Shown: positions 17,495-26,474 of the stretch, piece after piece
How the letters are laid out: every line of letters begins with the position of its first letter
Position numbering within the stretch: position 1 is the stretch's first letter
NCBI RefSeq assembly: GCF_019049325.1
Contig: NZ_JAGMUO010000101.1
Location: forward strand, 63,403-127,402
Origin: Streptomyces sp. AC512_CC834
GTDB lineage: Bacteria; Actinomycetota; Actinomycetes; Streptomycetales; Streptomycetaceae
Direction of reading: 5' to 3'
DNA: 64,000 nucleotides
Position numbers and translations under genes: made by a program
Notes under the pieces: generated by a model
Databases searched by the model: none
Told to the model about the DNA's origin: nothing
What the model saw: the letters and a program-made list of their open reading frames with translations, nothing else

Positions 17495-18829
17495 TCATGC
17501 GCCGGGCCCCGTCCGGTCCACCGGCCCGCCCTGACCGGGCACGCGCCGCGCGGAGCCCAGCAGTTCGGCCGCCGCGTGCTGGTAGCGGAGCACGGCCTGC
17601 TCGGCGACGCGCAGGTCGCAGGGCGCGCTCCACAGCATGCGGCGCGCCTTCTCGTACTTCTCGACCAGCTCGGGGTCCTCGGCGTGGCCAAGGCGGGCCA
17701 TCTTCGCCTTGTACGCGTCGAGCCGGCCGCGCAGCTCGGCACGGACCGCGAGCGGCGCGGTGACCGCCGTCAACGACTCCCGGGCGCGCAGCAGTTCGTC
17801 CTCGGCCTTCTCCTCCAGGGACTCCAGGAGCGGCGACAGCCGGTGCCACTGGGCGTGCCTGCGGTACTCGGCGGCCGCCGCCAACTGCTCCTGGAGCACG
17901 ATCGGCGGCCCGCCGACGACCGGCACCTCCGTCGCGGCGATCTTCGCCAGCACCTCGCCGCGCGCGGTGCGGGCCTCGGCGAGCGTGCGGTCCGCGCGGG
18001 AGAGCACGTCCCGCAGCCGCACGATCCGCTGCTCGGCGTCCTGGCGCACGGCCAGCACCGCGTCGATCTCGCGGCGCACCTCCTCCAGGGCGCGTGCCTC
18101 CCGGTCGTACACCGTGGTGTCGGGACGGCCGCCGCCCGGTGCCGAACTGCCCTGCGCCGGCAGCCAGAAGGCCAGCGGGTCGGACACCACCCGCTCGCGC
18201 AGCCGGGTCAGGGTGCGGGTGATCCGCTCCAGGTCGTCGCCGGACGGATGCTCGCCGGGGCGCACCCCCACGGAGTGCGCGAGCTTGCGGGTGCGCTGGA
18301 GCTCGGCGGCCAGTAAATCGATCCGGGCGGGCAGCGCCGACCACACCGCGTCGGCGGCGACCACCATGTCCAGCGAGGCCGCGTAGAGCTGGTTCATCCG
18401 CTCCACCAGCGTCACCAGCGAATACCGCTCGCTGAGCCGGCCCGGACCGCCGTGCAGGGTGGGCGCGTTGGCGGTGGCGGTCACACCGCCGGACACCGTG
18501 ACGGCGTCGTCGCGCAGCAGCGCCGTCAGCTCCGCCAGGTCCTCGCGGCTGGACCAGCGGCGCCGGGAGCGGATCTCCCGGGCCGTGCGCAGCGCGCCCG
18601 TGTACGCGTCGAAGTAGGTCCACAGCAGCGTGATCGACGCCTCCGCGGCGGCCCAGCGCTCGACGGTGACGCCCGTCAGCTCGGCGCCCTCGAGGAGTCT
18701 GCGGCCCGCGTGGTCCTGGAGGGCGAGGAGCGAGGTCTCGACCGCCTCGTGCTCCGCGCCGAGCCGCGCCAGCGCACGGTCCACCTCGTCCCGGTCCATC
18801 ACCGGCCCGGTGGGTCCCGTGTCGCCCAT
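17495..18829 (-). CDS. helical, coiled-coil-rich protein of the kinase locus
   Basis: A 444-residue, mostly helical cytoplasmic protein with no transmembrane segment or signal. Heptad-like helices cover about 15-130 and 215-400 (for example EVRREIDAVLAVRQDAEQ and LAEARTARGEVLAKI), with a shorter Pro/Gly break near 195-205. I do not recognise a named domain or catalytic motif. Start is ATG 18829 preceded by AGAGGTGATCG; ATG 18799 is a second candidate. It sits between the GlnH-like and PknG-like genes, 41 bp before the kinase, so it likely belongs to the same signalling unit, perhaps as an adaptor. That role is inference from position only. Confidence 0.75.
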   Translation of the reverse strand: MGDTGPTGPVMDRDEVDRALARLGAEHEAVETSLLALQDHAGRRLLEGAELTGVTVERWAAAEASITLLWTYFDAYTGALRTAREIRSRRRWSSREDLAELTALLRDDAVTVSGGVTATANAPTLHGGPGRLSERYSLVTLVERMNQLYAASLDMVVAADAVWSALPARIDLLAAELQRTRKLAHSVGVRPGEHPSGDDLERITRTLTRLRERVVSDPLAFWLPAQGSSAPGGGRPDTTVYDREARALEEVRREIDAVLAVRQDAEQRIVRLRDVLSRADRTLAEARTARGEVLAKIAATEVPVVGGPPIVLQEQLAAAAEYRRHAQWHRLSPLLESLEEKAEDELLRARESLTAVTAPLAVRAELRGRLDAYKAKMARLGHAEDPELVEKYEKARRMLWSAPCDLRVAEQAVLRYQHAAAELLGSARRVPGQGGPVDRTGPGA

Positions 18830-18888
18830 CGATCACCTCTCGCTGTCGCGGACTTGCCTGTGCTCTTCGCCTGCGGTGCGGCCGTCGG

Positions 18889-19956
18889 TCAGGTCTTGCG
18901 CAGGTACTGCGGGGTCGGTGGCAGCGACTTCGCCGCGCCGTCCATGGTCTTCGACAGCCACACCTCGTACGAGTGCTGCCACCCCTCGGCCCGGTCCGCG
19001 CGCCACTCCTCCAGGACCCGGTTGACCCGGCGTACCAGATCGTCGGCGTCCTTCTTCATCGCCACGCCGTAGTACTCGGTGGTGAAGGCGTCGCCCTTCA
19101 GCTCCACCGTCGGGTCCTGCGCGGCCTGGCTCGCGGCGAGGGCGCCGTCGGTGACCACCGCGTCGACCTCGCCGAGCTGGAGCCGTACCAGGCAGTCCAG
19201 TTGGTTGGGAACCGTGGTGCCGAGGTCGGCGTCGGCGGCGAGCGTGCCGTCCTTCTGGTCCTGCTTCAGTGTGCTCAGTGCCGTCGAACCCGCCGCCGTA
19301 CAGATCTCCTTGCCGGCCAGCGTGCCGTCGTACCCGGTGATGTCCGAGGACTTGGGCGCCAGCACCTGCTGGCCGGTCTTGAAGTAGGGGGCGGAGAACG
19401 CGACGTCCTCCAGCCGGTCGCAGTTGATGGTCATCGTGCGGACCACCATGTCGACCCGGCCGTCCTTGATCGCGGGGATGCGCTGATCGGTCGGTATCGC
19501 CTTGAACTGCACCGCGTTCTCGTCGCCGAGGATGTCCCCCGCGATGCGGTGCGCCAGGTCGATGTCGAAGCCCTCCAGCTCGGCGTCACCGCCGCTGTTC
19601 GGGTCGCGGTAGCCCCAGCGGTAGCTGTTCTGGTCGACGCCGACGATCAGCTTGCGCTTCTCGCCCTCGCGGGCGCGGATGTCGTCGATGGTGGGGCCGT
19701 CGTCCCCCGACGGGGAGAGGGTCTGCTTCTCCGGGGCCGTGCACTCCTGCGCGGCCCGCGCCTGGCTGCCGTGGGCGGCGCCGTGGCCGCCGTCGTGCCT
19801 GCCGCCGCCGCCACCGCCGTCGCCGCCACCGCCCTCGCCGTGCGAGCGGACCATCGGCAGGAGCAGGGCCGACAGCACCGCGAGGACGCAGGCGAAGGCC
19901 ATCGTCCCCACACCGCCCCAGCCCTTCAGGCCGGTCCGCAACCGTCCCGCACGCAT
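18889..19956 (-). CDS. GlnH-like amino-acid-binding protein, membrane anchored
   Basis: A 355-residue extracytoplasmic solute-binding protein of the glutamate/aspartate-binding (SBP_bac_3) family. A helix at about 13-35 anchors it; there is no lipobox Cys, unlike mycobacterial GlnH. A Gly/His-rich linker (about 40-66) precedes the binding domain (about 100-345), which has KLIVGVDQNSY, LEGFDIDLAHRIAG, the MTINCDRLEDVAFSAPY segment and a GEVDAVVTDG loop. No ABC permease or ATPase accompanies it, so it most likely senses rather than imports amino acids. Start is ATG 19956, with GGAAGGGGG upstream; an adjacent GTG 19962 is possible. It follows the GlnX-like gene after 77 bp. Confidence 0.85.
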   Translation of the reverse strand: MRAGRLRTGLKGWGGVGTMAFACVLAVLSALLLPMVRSHGEGGGGDGGGGGGRHDGGHGAAHGSQARAAQECTAPEKQTLSPSGDDGPTIDDIRAREGEKRKLIVGVDQNSYRWGYRDPNSGGDAELEGFDIDLAHRIAGDILGDENAVQFKAIPTDQRIPAIKDGRVDMVVRTMTINCDRLEDVAFSAPYFKTGQQVLAPKSSDITGYDGTLAGKEICTAAGSTALSTLKQDQKDGTLAADADLGTTVPNQLDCLVRLQLGEVDAVVTDGALAASQAAQDPTVELKGDAFTTEYYGVAMKKDADDLVRRVNRVLEEWRADRAEGWQHSYEVWLSKTMDGAAKSLPPTPQYLRKT

Positions 19957-20033
19957 CCTCACGCCCCCTTCCACGGGTACCCCTTCCCGTCGGCCCGCCC
20001 GACTCATCCGGCCCGTCCGGCCCGCACCCGGCT

Positions 20034-21506
20034 TCACCGGTACTCCGACAGCCTGCGGCCGATGCCGAGCAGTGCGCCGGCCGCGCCCAGACCGGCGAGC
20101 ACCCCGGCGCCCTCCGGCAGGTGTCCCATGGCGCCCAGGCCGTCGCCCGCCGCCAGCCGGAACTCCTTCTTCTCGTGTTCGAGTGCGGTGGCGAGGGCTT
20201 CGTCGACGCCGTCGAAGCACTCGACCGTGGCGCCTTCACCGCCGATCACAAGGTCGAGGGCCTGCTGGTAGTTGCCGTTCTCGTCCTGCTCACGGGCCGA
20301 GGCGTGACGCTTCTTCCACTCCGTCATCTTGCCGCCCGCCGTGTCGACCGGCTGTTCGCCCGCCTTGTCGTCGGCGAGCCGCTCCGCGTCGGCCAGCGCC
20401 TTGCCGAGGGCGTCGATGTTCTTGCCGAAGGCGAGATCGTAGGAGTCGTACGTCTTGTCTCCCACCTTCGTGGTCTCCGCGCCGCGGGAGACCAGGGTGA
20501 GGTTCTCGTTGCCGCGGGCCTTGAGGGAGGCGATGCGGGCCTCGTTCAGCGCGTTCAGGGAGCGCACGCCGTGCTCGTAGGAGTCGGCCAGGTTCGACCG
20601 GGCGACGCTGTGGCCGACGACCAGCCAGAGCAGCACGATCGTGGCGGTGGCCGTGGCGGCGACCAGGCCGTGGTTCAGGACGCGGTTGGTGCGCCGGTAG
20701 TTGCGGTGCTGGGCCCAGGCCAGCGCGGCGAGCAGGACGACGCCGAGAGCGATCGCCGCCCAGGGATAGGGCTTGGCGTCGCCGTAGTCGGCGCTCAGCC
20801 GCTGCTTCTCCTTCTGGTAGAGGTCCTCCGCCGCCGGGAGCATCTCCTCCTGCATCTTCTCGTTGGCGTAGCGCAGATAGGCGCCGCCGACCGGGAAGCC
20901 CTGCCGGTTGTAGGTGCGGGCGCGCTCCACCAGGCCCTTGTACTGGGGCAGCAGGCGGTTGAGCTCGGCGATGGTCGTCGCGGCCGGCGACTTCGGCTCG
21001 GAGTTGGCGGCGGCCGTCACGAGCCCCTCGGCGGCCGCGCTGATCCCGTGGTTGTACCGCGTACGGGAGTCCTCCGTCTCCTGGCCGCCGGCCAGGAAGC
21101 CGCTGGAGGCCGCGGTGTTGGCCTCGGCGAGGGAGCGGTAGATGTCGGCCGCGGCCGAGCTGAGCGGCTGGCTGCGGGTCAGCACGTCGTCGGCCGCCGT
21201 GGACCGGGTGTTCATCTGCCAGGCGGTGACGGTGCCGAACGCGACGACGAGCACGGCCAGCAGCGCGCCGATGATGCGCAGCCGCCCCGGCTCGGTGACC
21301 GCCGCCGCGCGCAGCCGGTCCACGCCCTCGGCGAAGGCCGTACGGCGCGGCTCCGCGGGCGAGGGCGGGGTCGGGGGAGCGGGCGTGCCGCCCGAGCGCT
21401 GCTCCGGCACCGGCCCGGACCGCGGCGGTACGGCGGGCAGAGCGGGCCCGCCCGGCACGCCGGTGCCCGGCGGCGGTGCCGCGCTGCCCTTCGGCGGTTG
21501 AGTCAC
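20034..21506 (-). CDS. GlnX-like four-helix membrane sensor protein
   Basis: A 490-residue membrane protein and the first gene of the kinase operon. A Pro-rich cytoplasmic N-terminus (1-55) leads to helix 1 (about 76-96), a helical extracytoplasmic domain (about 100-245), helices 2 and 3 (about 248-265 and 281-298), a second extracytoplasmic helical domain (about 300-455), and helix 4 (about 463-483). This is the GlnX layout of mycobacteria, where GlnX relays the amino-acid-bound state of GlnH to PknG. Both partners are encoded just downstream. Start is GTG 21506 with GGGGGAGGT at ideal distance. Sequence-level homology to GlnX needs a profile search; the call rests on layout and neighbours. 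Confidence 0.78.
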   Translation of the reverse strand: MTQPPKGSAAPPPGTGVPGGPALPAVPPRSGPVPEQRSGGTPAPPTPPSPAEPRRTAFAEGVDRLRAAAVTEPGRLRIIGALLAVLVVAFGTVTAWQMNTRSTAADDVLTRSQPLSSAAADIYRSLAEANTAASSGFLAGGQETEDSRTRYNHGISAAAEGLVTAAANSEPKSPAATTIAELNRLLPQYKGLVERARTYNRQGFPVGGAYLRYANEKMQEEMLPAAEDLYQKEKQRLSADYGDAKPYPWAAIALGVVLLAALAWAQHRNYRRTNRVLNHGLVAATATATIVLLWLVVGHSVARSNLADSYEHGVRSLNALNEARIASLKARGNENLTLVSRGAETTKVGDKTYDSYDLAFGKNIDALGKALADAERLADDKAGEQPVDTAGGKMTEWKKRHASAREQDENGNYQQALDLVIGGEGATVECFDGVDEALATALEHEKKEFRLAAGDGLGAMGHLPEGAGVLAGLGAAGALLGIGRRLSEYR

Positions 21507-21693
21507 TGCTGACCTCCCCCATGGTCATCCGTCGCCGCAAGTATCGCTGCCCGCACCGACATTCGCACCGGCCTTCACCCGATCTTGATGCGTCCCCGGT
21601 GCAACGCACCACCCCTGCCCATGAATACGTCACCGGAACCGGTTCGGTTCCCCGAACGCAATCCGCGCCGCCGACGCCCGGACGGATCAGAGG

Positions 21694-22360
21694 CGTCAGC
21701 GGGCCCGGCGGGCCCGGCGGGGTCGCCGGGCCCGGCGGGGTCGCCGGGGCCAGCAGGGCTGGCGGGGCCAGGCGTGCCAGCGGGTCCGGCAAGGCCAGAC
21801 GCGTCAGCGGCCCCGGTGGGCCTGCGCCCTGCCGGGGCCAGACGGGCCAGCGGGCCAGACGGCCCAGGCGGGTCAGCGGGGCTGGCGGGACCGCCGGGGC
21901 CAGGCGGGCCAGCGGGGCTGGCGGGGCCAGGCGTGCCAGCGGGTCCGGCGTGCCAGTGGGGTCGTCGGGGCCGGACGCGTCAGCGGGGCCGGCAAGGCCA
22001 GACGCGTCAGCGGCCCCGGTGGGCCTGCGCCCTGCCGGGGCCAGACGGGCCAGTGGGACCGCCGGGGCCAGGCGGGCCAGCGGGGCTGGCGGGGCTGGCG
22101 GGACCGCCGGGGCCAGACGTGCCAGTGGGACCGCCGGGGCCGGACGTGTCAGCAGGGCCGTCGGGGCCGGACGCGTCAGCGGGGCCGGCAAGGCCAGACG
22201 CGTCAGCGGGCCCGGTGGGCCAGCGGCCCTGCCGGGGCCAGCGGGCCTGCCGGGCCAGCAGAGCCAGCGGGGCCAGCAGATCCAGCAGGGCCAGCGGGGC
22301 AAGATGCGTCAGCGGGCCCGGCGGGCCCGGCGGGCCCGGCGGGACCAGAGGGGCCGGTGG
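21694..22360. repeat. GC-rich nested minisatellite
   Basis: Fills most of the 856-bp gap between the GlnX-like gene and csnK. Degenerate units of about 15 bp (GGGGCCAGCGGG-like) repeat throughout. A 63-bp block at 21788-21850 recurs exactly at 21991-22053 and partly at 22187 onward, giving a higher-order period of about 200 bp. On the minus strand it could be read as LARLAPAVP repeats, on the plus strand as a broken Gly-Pro tract. No ribosome site supports a gene, so I call it non-coding. Bases 21507-21693 hold only the kinase-operon promoter region. Confidence 0.8.
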
Positions 22361-22362
22361 GG

Positions 22363-23334
22363 TCAGGCGGCGAAGTGGTCCCGTGCCCGCGCGTGGGCGC
22401 CCGGCGTCGCGCCCATGTGGTCGAGGCCCAGCAGTACCGCGCCCAGTACGGGCCGGGCCGTGACCACCCGGGGTACGGCCTTGGGGGCGCGGGCCGCCAG
22501 CAGCTCCCGTATCCGGTCGTCGAGCCGCGGATGCCGGGCCGCCAGCACGCTGCCGCCCAGCAGGACCGGCGCCGGTTCGGCCAGCAGGTCGAGGCGGGTC
22601 AGCGCGACCGTGGCCATGGCCACCACCTCGTCGGCCTGCCGGTCCACGATCGAGCGCGCGAGCGGGTCGCCACCGGCCGCCGTGGCGAACAGCACGGGGG
22701 TCAGCTCGTGCCGCCGTACGGGCTCGACGTGCCGCAGGTGCAGGGCCTCGATGAGGGCGTACATCGAGTCGAGCCCGAAGTGGTCCGGCAGGGTGCGGGC
22801 CAGTTCCGTGGGCCCCCCGCGACCGTCCTCCGCCCGCGCCGCGTGCCACAGCGCCTCCTCCGCCAGCCCCCAGCCGCCGCCCCAGTCCCCGGAGATGCGG
22901 CCGATGGCCGGGAAACGGGCGGTGCGGCCGTCGGGGCGCATGCCCACGCAGTTGACGCCGGCCCCGCACACGACGGCGACACCCAGCGGCTCGGAGACAC
23001 CGGCCCGCAGGATCGCGAACGTGTCGTTGCGTACGTCGACGCCCGTGCCCCACGCGCGCGCGTGCAGCGCGGCGGCCAACTGCTCCTCCTCCACGGGCAG
23101 GTCGGCGTTGGCCAGGCACGCCGACACATGGTCGACGGAGGTGACGCCCGCCGCCCCGAAGGCCCGCGACACCGCATCCGCGAGCGCGTCCACGGCCCGC
23201 TCGACCCCCACCGCGGGCGGCCGGAAGGCACCGCCGCGGGCCGTGGCGAGAACCTCCCCGTCGGCCGTCACGACGGCCACGTCGGTCTTGCTGTTGCCCG
23301 CGTCGACGGCGAGCAGGCTTGCGGTCAGGCCCAC
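22363..23334 (-). CDS. csnK: BadF/BcrA-type sugar kinase (glucosamine/N-acetylglucosamine kinase family)
   Basis: A 323-residue cytoplasmic ATPase-fold kinase. Phosphate-1 motif LLAVDAGNSKTDVAVV lies at the N-terminus; the RNDTFAILRAG and VVCGAGVNCVG segments and the late adenosine motif VLLGGS follow the N-acetylglucosamine kinase pattern. It probably phosphorylates imported glucosamine or its oligosaccharides. Start is GTG 23334, ten bases inside csnH, so the genes overlap and are coupled. It is last in the csn operon and is followed by the minisatellite. The csn naming follows the S. coelicolor/S. lividans csnR-K operon as I remember it; the kinase substrate is family-based inference. Confidence 0.82.
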   Translation of the reverse strand: MGLTASLLAVDAGNSKTDVAVVTADGEVLATARGGAFRPPAVGVERAVDALADAVSRAFGAAGVTSVDHVSACLANADLPVEEEQLAAALHARAWGTGVDVRNDTFAILRAGVSEPLGVAVVCGAGVNCVGMRPDGRTARFPAIGRISGDWGGGWGLAEEALWHAARAEDGRGGPTELARTLPDHFGLDSMYALIEALHLRHVEPVRRHELTPVLFATAAGGDPLARSIVDRQADEVVAMATVALTRLDLLAEPAPVLLGGSVLAARHPRLDDRIRELLAARAPKAVPRVVTARPVLGAVLLGLDHMGATPGAHARARDHFAA

Positions 23335-24590
23335 GCCAGGTGCTCCCGGTTGTGTGCGATCAGCCGGTCGGTGAGCTGCTCGGCGTACGCGTACTGGCCG
23401 ACGAGGGGGTGGGCGAGCAGTGCCCGGAAGACCCGGTCCCGGCCGCCGCGCAGGGCCGCGTCCAGCGCGAGGTCCTCGTACGCCGTCACGTTCGCCATCA
23501 GGCCCGCGTACAGCGGGTCCACGACCGGCACCGGCAGCGGGGCGGCGCCCTCGCCGCCCACCGCGGCGGGCACCTCGATCACCGCGTCGTCGGGCAGGAA
23601 GGGCAGCGTGCCCCGGTTGTACGTGTTGACCACCTGGTACGGCGAACCGGTGCCGCCGAGCAGGGCGGCGGCCAGGTCCACGGCGGCCTCGGAGTAGTAG
23701 GCGCCGCCGCGCTTGGCCAGCAGGGCGGGCTTCTCGTCCAGGGCCGGGTCGCCGTACATCTCCAGCAGTTGCCGCTCCATCTGTGCCACCTCGGCGGCCC
23801 GGGACGGCTTGGTGCGCAGTTCGTCCACGACCTCGTCGTGCGCGTAGTAGTAGCGCAGGTAGTACGACGGGACGACGCCCAGACGGTCCAGGACCGGCCG
23901 GGGCAGGCGGAGGTCGGCGGCGACCGCCTCCCCGTGCTCGGCCAGCAGCCGGGGCAGCACGTCCTCGCCCTCGGGGCCGCCGAGCCGGACGCCGGTCTCC
24001 CAGGTGAGGTGGTTGAGGCCCACGTGGTCCAGGTGGACGTCGGCGGGTGCCACCCCGAGCAGCGCGGCGAACTTGCGCTGCAGCCCGATCGCCACGTTGC
24101 ACAGGCCGACCGCCCGGTGCCCGGCCTGGAGCAGGGCGCGGGTCACGATGCCGACCGGGTTGGTGAAGTCGATGATCCAGGCGTCCGGGTTGGACCGGCG
24201 GACCCGCTCGGCGATGTCCAGCACCACCGGCACCGTGCGCAGCGCCTTGGCGAGGCCGCCCGCGCCGGTCGTCTCCTGGCCGACGCAGCCGCACTCCAGC
24301 GGCCACGTCTCGTCCTGCTGCCTGGCCGCCTGGCCGCCGACGCGCAGTTGGAGCAGGACCGCGTCGGCGCCGTCGACGGCCGCGTCCAGGTCGGAGGTGG
24401 TGACGATCCGGCCGGCGTGCCCCTGCCGGGCGAAGATGCGGCGGGCGAGTCCGCCGACCAGCTCCAGCCGGTCCGCCGCCGGATCGACGAGGACCAGCTC
24501 CTCCACCGGCAGCGTGTCCTGCAACCGGGCGAAGCCGTCGATCAGTTCGGGCGTGTAGGTCGAACCGCCGCCGACCACGGTGAGTTTCAT
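23325..24590 (-). CDS. csnH: family 4 glycoside hydrolase
   Basis: A 421-residue NAD- and metal-dependent GH4 enzyme, cytoplasmic. The N-terminus MKLTVVGGGSTYTPEL is the GH4 dinucleotide-binding signature; IIDFTNPVGIVTRAL (about 135-150) and GLCNVAIGLQRKFA with its metal-ligand Cys (about 160-175), then LNHLTW, follow in the proper order. GH4 enzymes split glycosidic bonds by an oxidation/elimination route, often on phosphorylated sugars, which fits an adjoining sugar kinase. In the csn operon it would break down imported glucosamine oligosaccharides. Start is ATG 24590, seven bases after the CsnG stop; a ribosome site lies inside the end of csnG. Confidence 0.9.
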   Translation of the reverse strand: MKLTVVGGGSTYTPELIDGFARLQDTLPVEELVLVDPAADRLELVGGLARRIFARQGHAGRIVTTSDLDAAVDGADAVLLQLRVGGQAARQQDETWPLECGCVGQETTGAGGLAKALRTVPVVLDIAERVRRSNPDAWIIDFTNPVGIVTRALLQAGHRAVGLCNVAIGLQRKFAALLGVAPADVHLDHVGLNHLTWETGVRLGGPEGEDVLPRLLAEHGEAVAADLRLPRPVLDRLGVVPSYYLRYYYAHDEVVDELRTKPSRAAEVAQMERQLLEMYGDPALDEKPALLAKRGGAYYSEAAVDLAAALLGGTGSPYQVVNTYNRGTLPFLPDDAVIEVPAAVGGEGAAPLPVPVVDPLYAGLMANVTAYEDLALDAALRGGRDRVFRALLAHPLVGQYAYAEQLTDRLIAHNREHLAWA

Positions 24591-24597
24591 GCAGTCA

Positions 24598-25503
24598 TCA
24601 ACCCTTTACTCCGGTGAGCGTGACACCCTCGACGAACGCCTTCTGCGCGAAGAAGAACACGAGGATCACGGGGGCCATGACCAGTACGGTCGCGGCCATG
24701 GTGAGGTTCCAGTCGGTGTGGTGGGCGCCCTTGAAGGACTCCAGGCCGTAGGAGAGCGTCCAGGCGCCGGGGTTCTCGGAGGCGTAGATCTGGGGGCCGA
24801 AGTAGTCGTTCCAGGCGTAGAAGAACTGGAAGAGGGCCACGGCCGCGATGCCCGGCTTCGCCATCGGCAGGACGACCTTCAGCAGGGTGCGCAGCTCCCC
24901 GCAGCCGTCGACCCTCGCCGCGTCCAGGTACTCGTCCGGGATGGTCAGCAGGAACTGCCGCAGCAGGAAGATGGAGAAGGCGTCGCCGAAGGCCATCGGG
25001 ATGATCAGCGGCCACAGGGTGCCCGACAGGTCGAGCTGCTTCGCCCAGAACAGGTACATCGGGATGATGATCACCTGCGGGGGCAGCATCATCATCGAGA
25101 TCACCAGCATCAGGGACAGGTGCCGGCCCCGGAAGCGGAACTTGGCCAGCGCGTAGGCCACGGGGATCGACGACGCCACGGTCAGGAGGGTGCCCAGACC
25201 GGCGTAGAGCAGCGTGTTCTTCCACCAGGTGAGGAAGCCCGGCGTGTCCAGGACCGCGCGGTAGTTGCCCCACTCCCAGGTGTGCGGCCACAGGTCGCGG
25301 GTGAGGGCCTGCTGGTCGCTCATCAGCGAGGTGAGGACCACGAACACGAACGGCAGCGTGAAGAAGAGGGCGGCGGCCACGCCGAGCGAGTGGACGGCGA
25401 TCCAGTGCAGCAGGACGCGCCGGCGCGCGGCACGCTGTTCGGTGGGCGGCGTGCCGGTCACGAGAGGCCGGTCCCGTACCTGGGCCGTCGATACCTGGGT
25501 CAT
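24598..25503 (-). CDS. csnG: ABC sugar transporter permease (MalG type)
   Basis: A 301-residue inner-membrane protein with six predicted helices (first at about 38-60). The EAA loop near 195-210 (EYLDAARVDGCGELRTLLKVV) matches the CUT1 family permease that contacts the ATPase. It pairs with CsnF for uptake of chitosan-derived oligosaccharides. No ATPase gene is in the operon; CUT1 systems in Streptomyces share the multiple-sugar ATPase MsiK, so that is the likely energiser. Start is ATG 25503, overlapping the CsnF stop as ATGA. Confidence 0.92.
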   Translation of the reverse strand: MTQVSTAQVRDRPLVTGTPPTEQRAARRRVLLHWIAVHSLGVAAALFFTLPFVFVVLTSLMSDQQALTRDLWPHTWEWGNYRAVLDTPGFLTWWKNTLLYAGLGTLLTVASSIPVAYALAKFRFRGRHLSLMLVISMMMLPPQVIIIPMYLFWAKQLDLSGTLWPLIIPMAFGDAFSIFLLRQFLLTIPDEYLDAARVDGCGELRTLLKVVLPMAKPGIAAVALFQFFYAWNDYFGPQIYASENPGAWTLSYGLESFKGAHHTDWNLTMAATVLVMAPVILVFFFAQKAFVEGVTLTGVKG

Positions 25504-26468
25504 CGGTCACCTGCCTGGAGAAGTCCGCCCCGGCGGCGCATCAGCAGCGCCGTGAACGTCATGGCCAGCGCGAACAGCACGAGGGCGACCACGCAGGCGG
25601 AGCCGTAGTCGAAACGCTGGAAGCCGAGGTTGTAGACGAGTTGGGGGAGGGTGAGGGTCGACTTGTCGGGATAGCCGGGCTCGAAGGACTGGCCGGAGCC
25701 GCCGATGATCCCGGAGGCGACCTTCCCCGCGACCAGCGGCTGCGTGTAGTACTGCATGGTCTGGATCACGCCCGTGACCACGGCGAACAGCACGATGGGT
25801 GAGATGTTCGGCAGCGTCACGAACCGGAACCGCTGCCAGGCCGAGGTCCCGTCCAGTTCGGCCGCCTCGTACTGCTCCTTCGGCACGTCGAGCAGCGCGG
25901 CCATGAAGATGACCATGAGGTCGCCCACGCCCCACACCGCGAGCGCGGTCAGCGCCGGTTTGGACCAGGCGGAGTCCGTGAACCAGCCGGGCGCCGGCAC
26001 ACCGAGACCCTCCAGGACGGAGTTGACCGGTCCGGTGCCGGGGTTGAGGAGGAAGACGAAGGCCAGCGTCGCGGCGACCGGCGGGGCGAGGTAGGGCAGG
26101 TAGAAGAGCGTCCGGAAGACCCCGGCCCCCGTCCTGATCTTCGTGACGAGCAGCCCGACGCCGAGCCCGAACACCACCCGGCAGGTCACCATCACCAGCA
26201 CCAGCCACAGGGTGTTGCGCAGCGCCGGCCAGAACAGCGGGTAGTCCTGGAAGACGTACGCCCAGTTCTCCAGGCCCCGGAACTCCGGGACGCCGAAGCC
26301 GTCGTACTTCATCAGCGAGAAGTACACGGTGGACACCAGGGGATAGGCGAAGAAGACGCCGAACCCGACGATCCACGGCGACATGAAGGCCACCGTCCGA
26401 AGCGCCGAGGACCGGCGCTTGGCGCGGAGAGTGTTCGTGGTCATGCTCGTGTTCGTGGTCGTGGTCAT
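25500..26468 (-). CDS. csnF: ABC sugar transporter permease (MalF type)
   Basis: A 322-residue membrane protein with six predicted helices (about 28-50, 85-110, 118-140, 172-192, 222-245, 285-305). The EAA-type loop EQYEAAELDGTSAWQRFRFV is at about 200-220. It forms the channel with CsnG, receiving sugar from the CsnE lipoprotein. The N-terminus is Thr/Asn-rich (MTTTTNTSMTTNT), a short tandem duplication that offers two ATG starts, 26468 and 26444; neither has a strong ribosome site, and I keep the longer one. It starts six bases after the csnE stop, so translation is likely coupled. Confidence 0.91.
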   Translation of the reverse strand: MTTTTNTSMTTNTLRAKRRSSALRTVAFMSPWIVGFGVFFAYPLVSTVYFSLMKYDGFGVPEFRGLENWAYVFQDYPLFWPALRNTLWLVLVMVTCRVVFGLGVGLLVTKIRTGAGVFRTLFYLPYLAPPVAATLAFVFLLNPGTGPVNSVLEGLGVPAPGWFTDSAWSKPALTALAVWGVGDLMVIFMAALLDVPKEQYEAAELDGTSAWQRFRFVTLPNISPIVLFAVVTGVIQTMQYYTQPLVAGKVASGIIGGSGQSFEPGYPDKSTLTLPQLVYNLGFQRFDYGSACVVALVLFALAMTFTALLMRRRGGLLQAGDR

Positions 26469-26474
26469 GGACCG

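Noticed and set aside
17472..17498. 8-codon ORF (ATG overlapping the stop of the helical protein gene) before pknG
   Set aside because: Too short to be a gene. It may act as a translational bridge to pknG, but nothing else supports it.
21585..22463. Plus-strand 292-codon ORF with collagen-like Gly-Pro start
   Set aside because: It has no ribosome site, starts with TTG/ATG in promoter DNA, loses its Gly-x-y phase after about 100 codons, and ends antisense inside csnK. The repeats explain the open frame.
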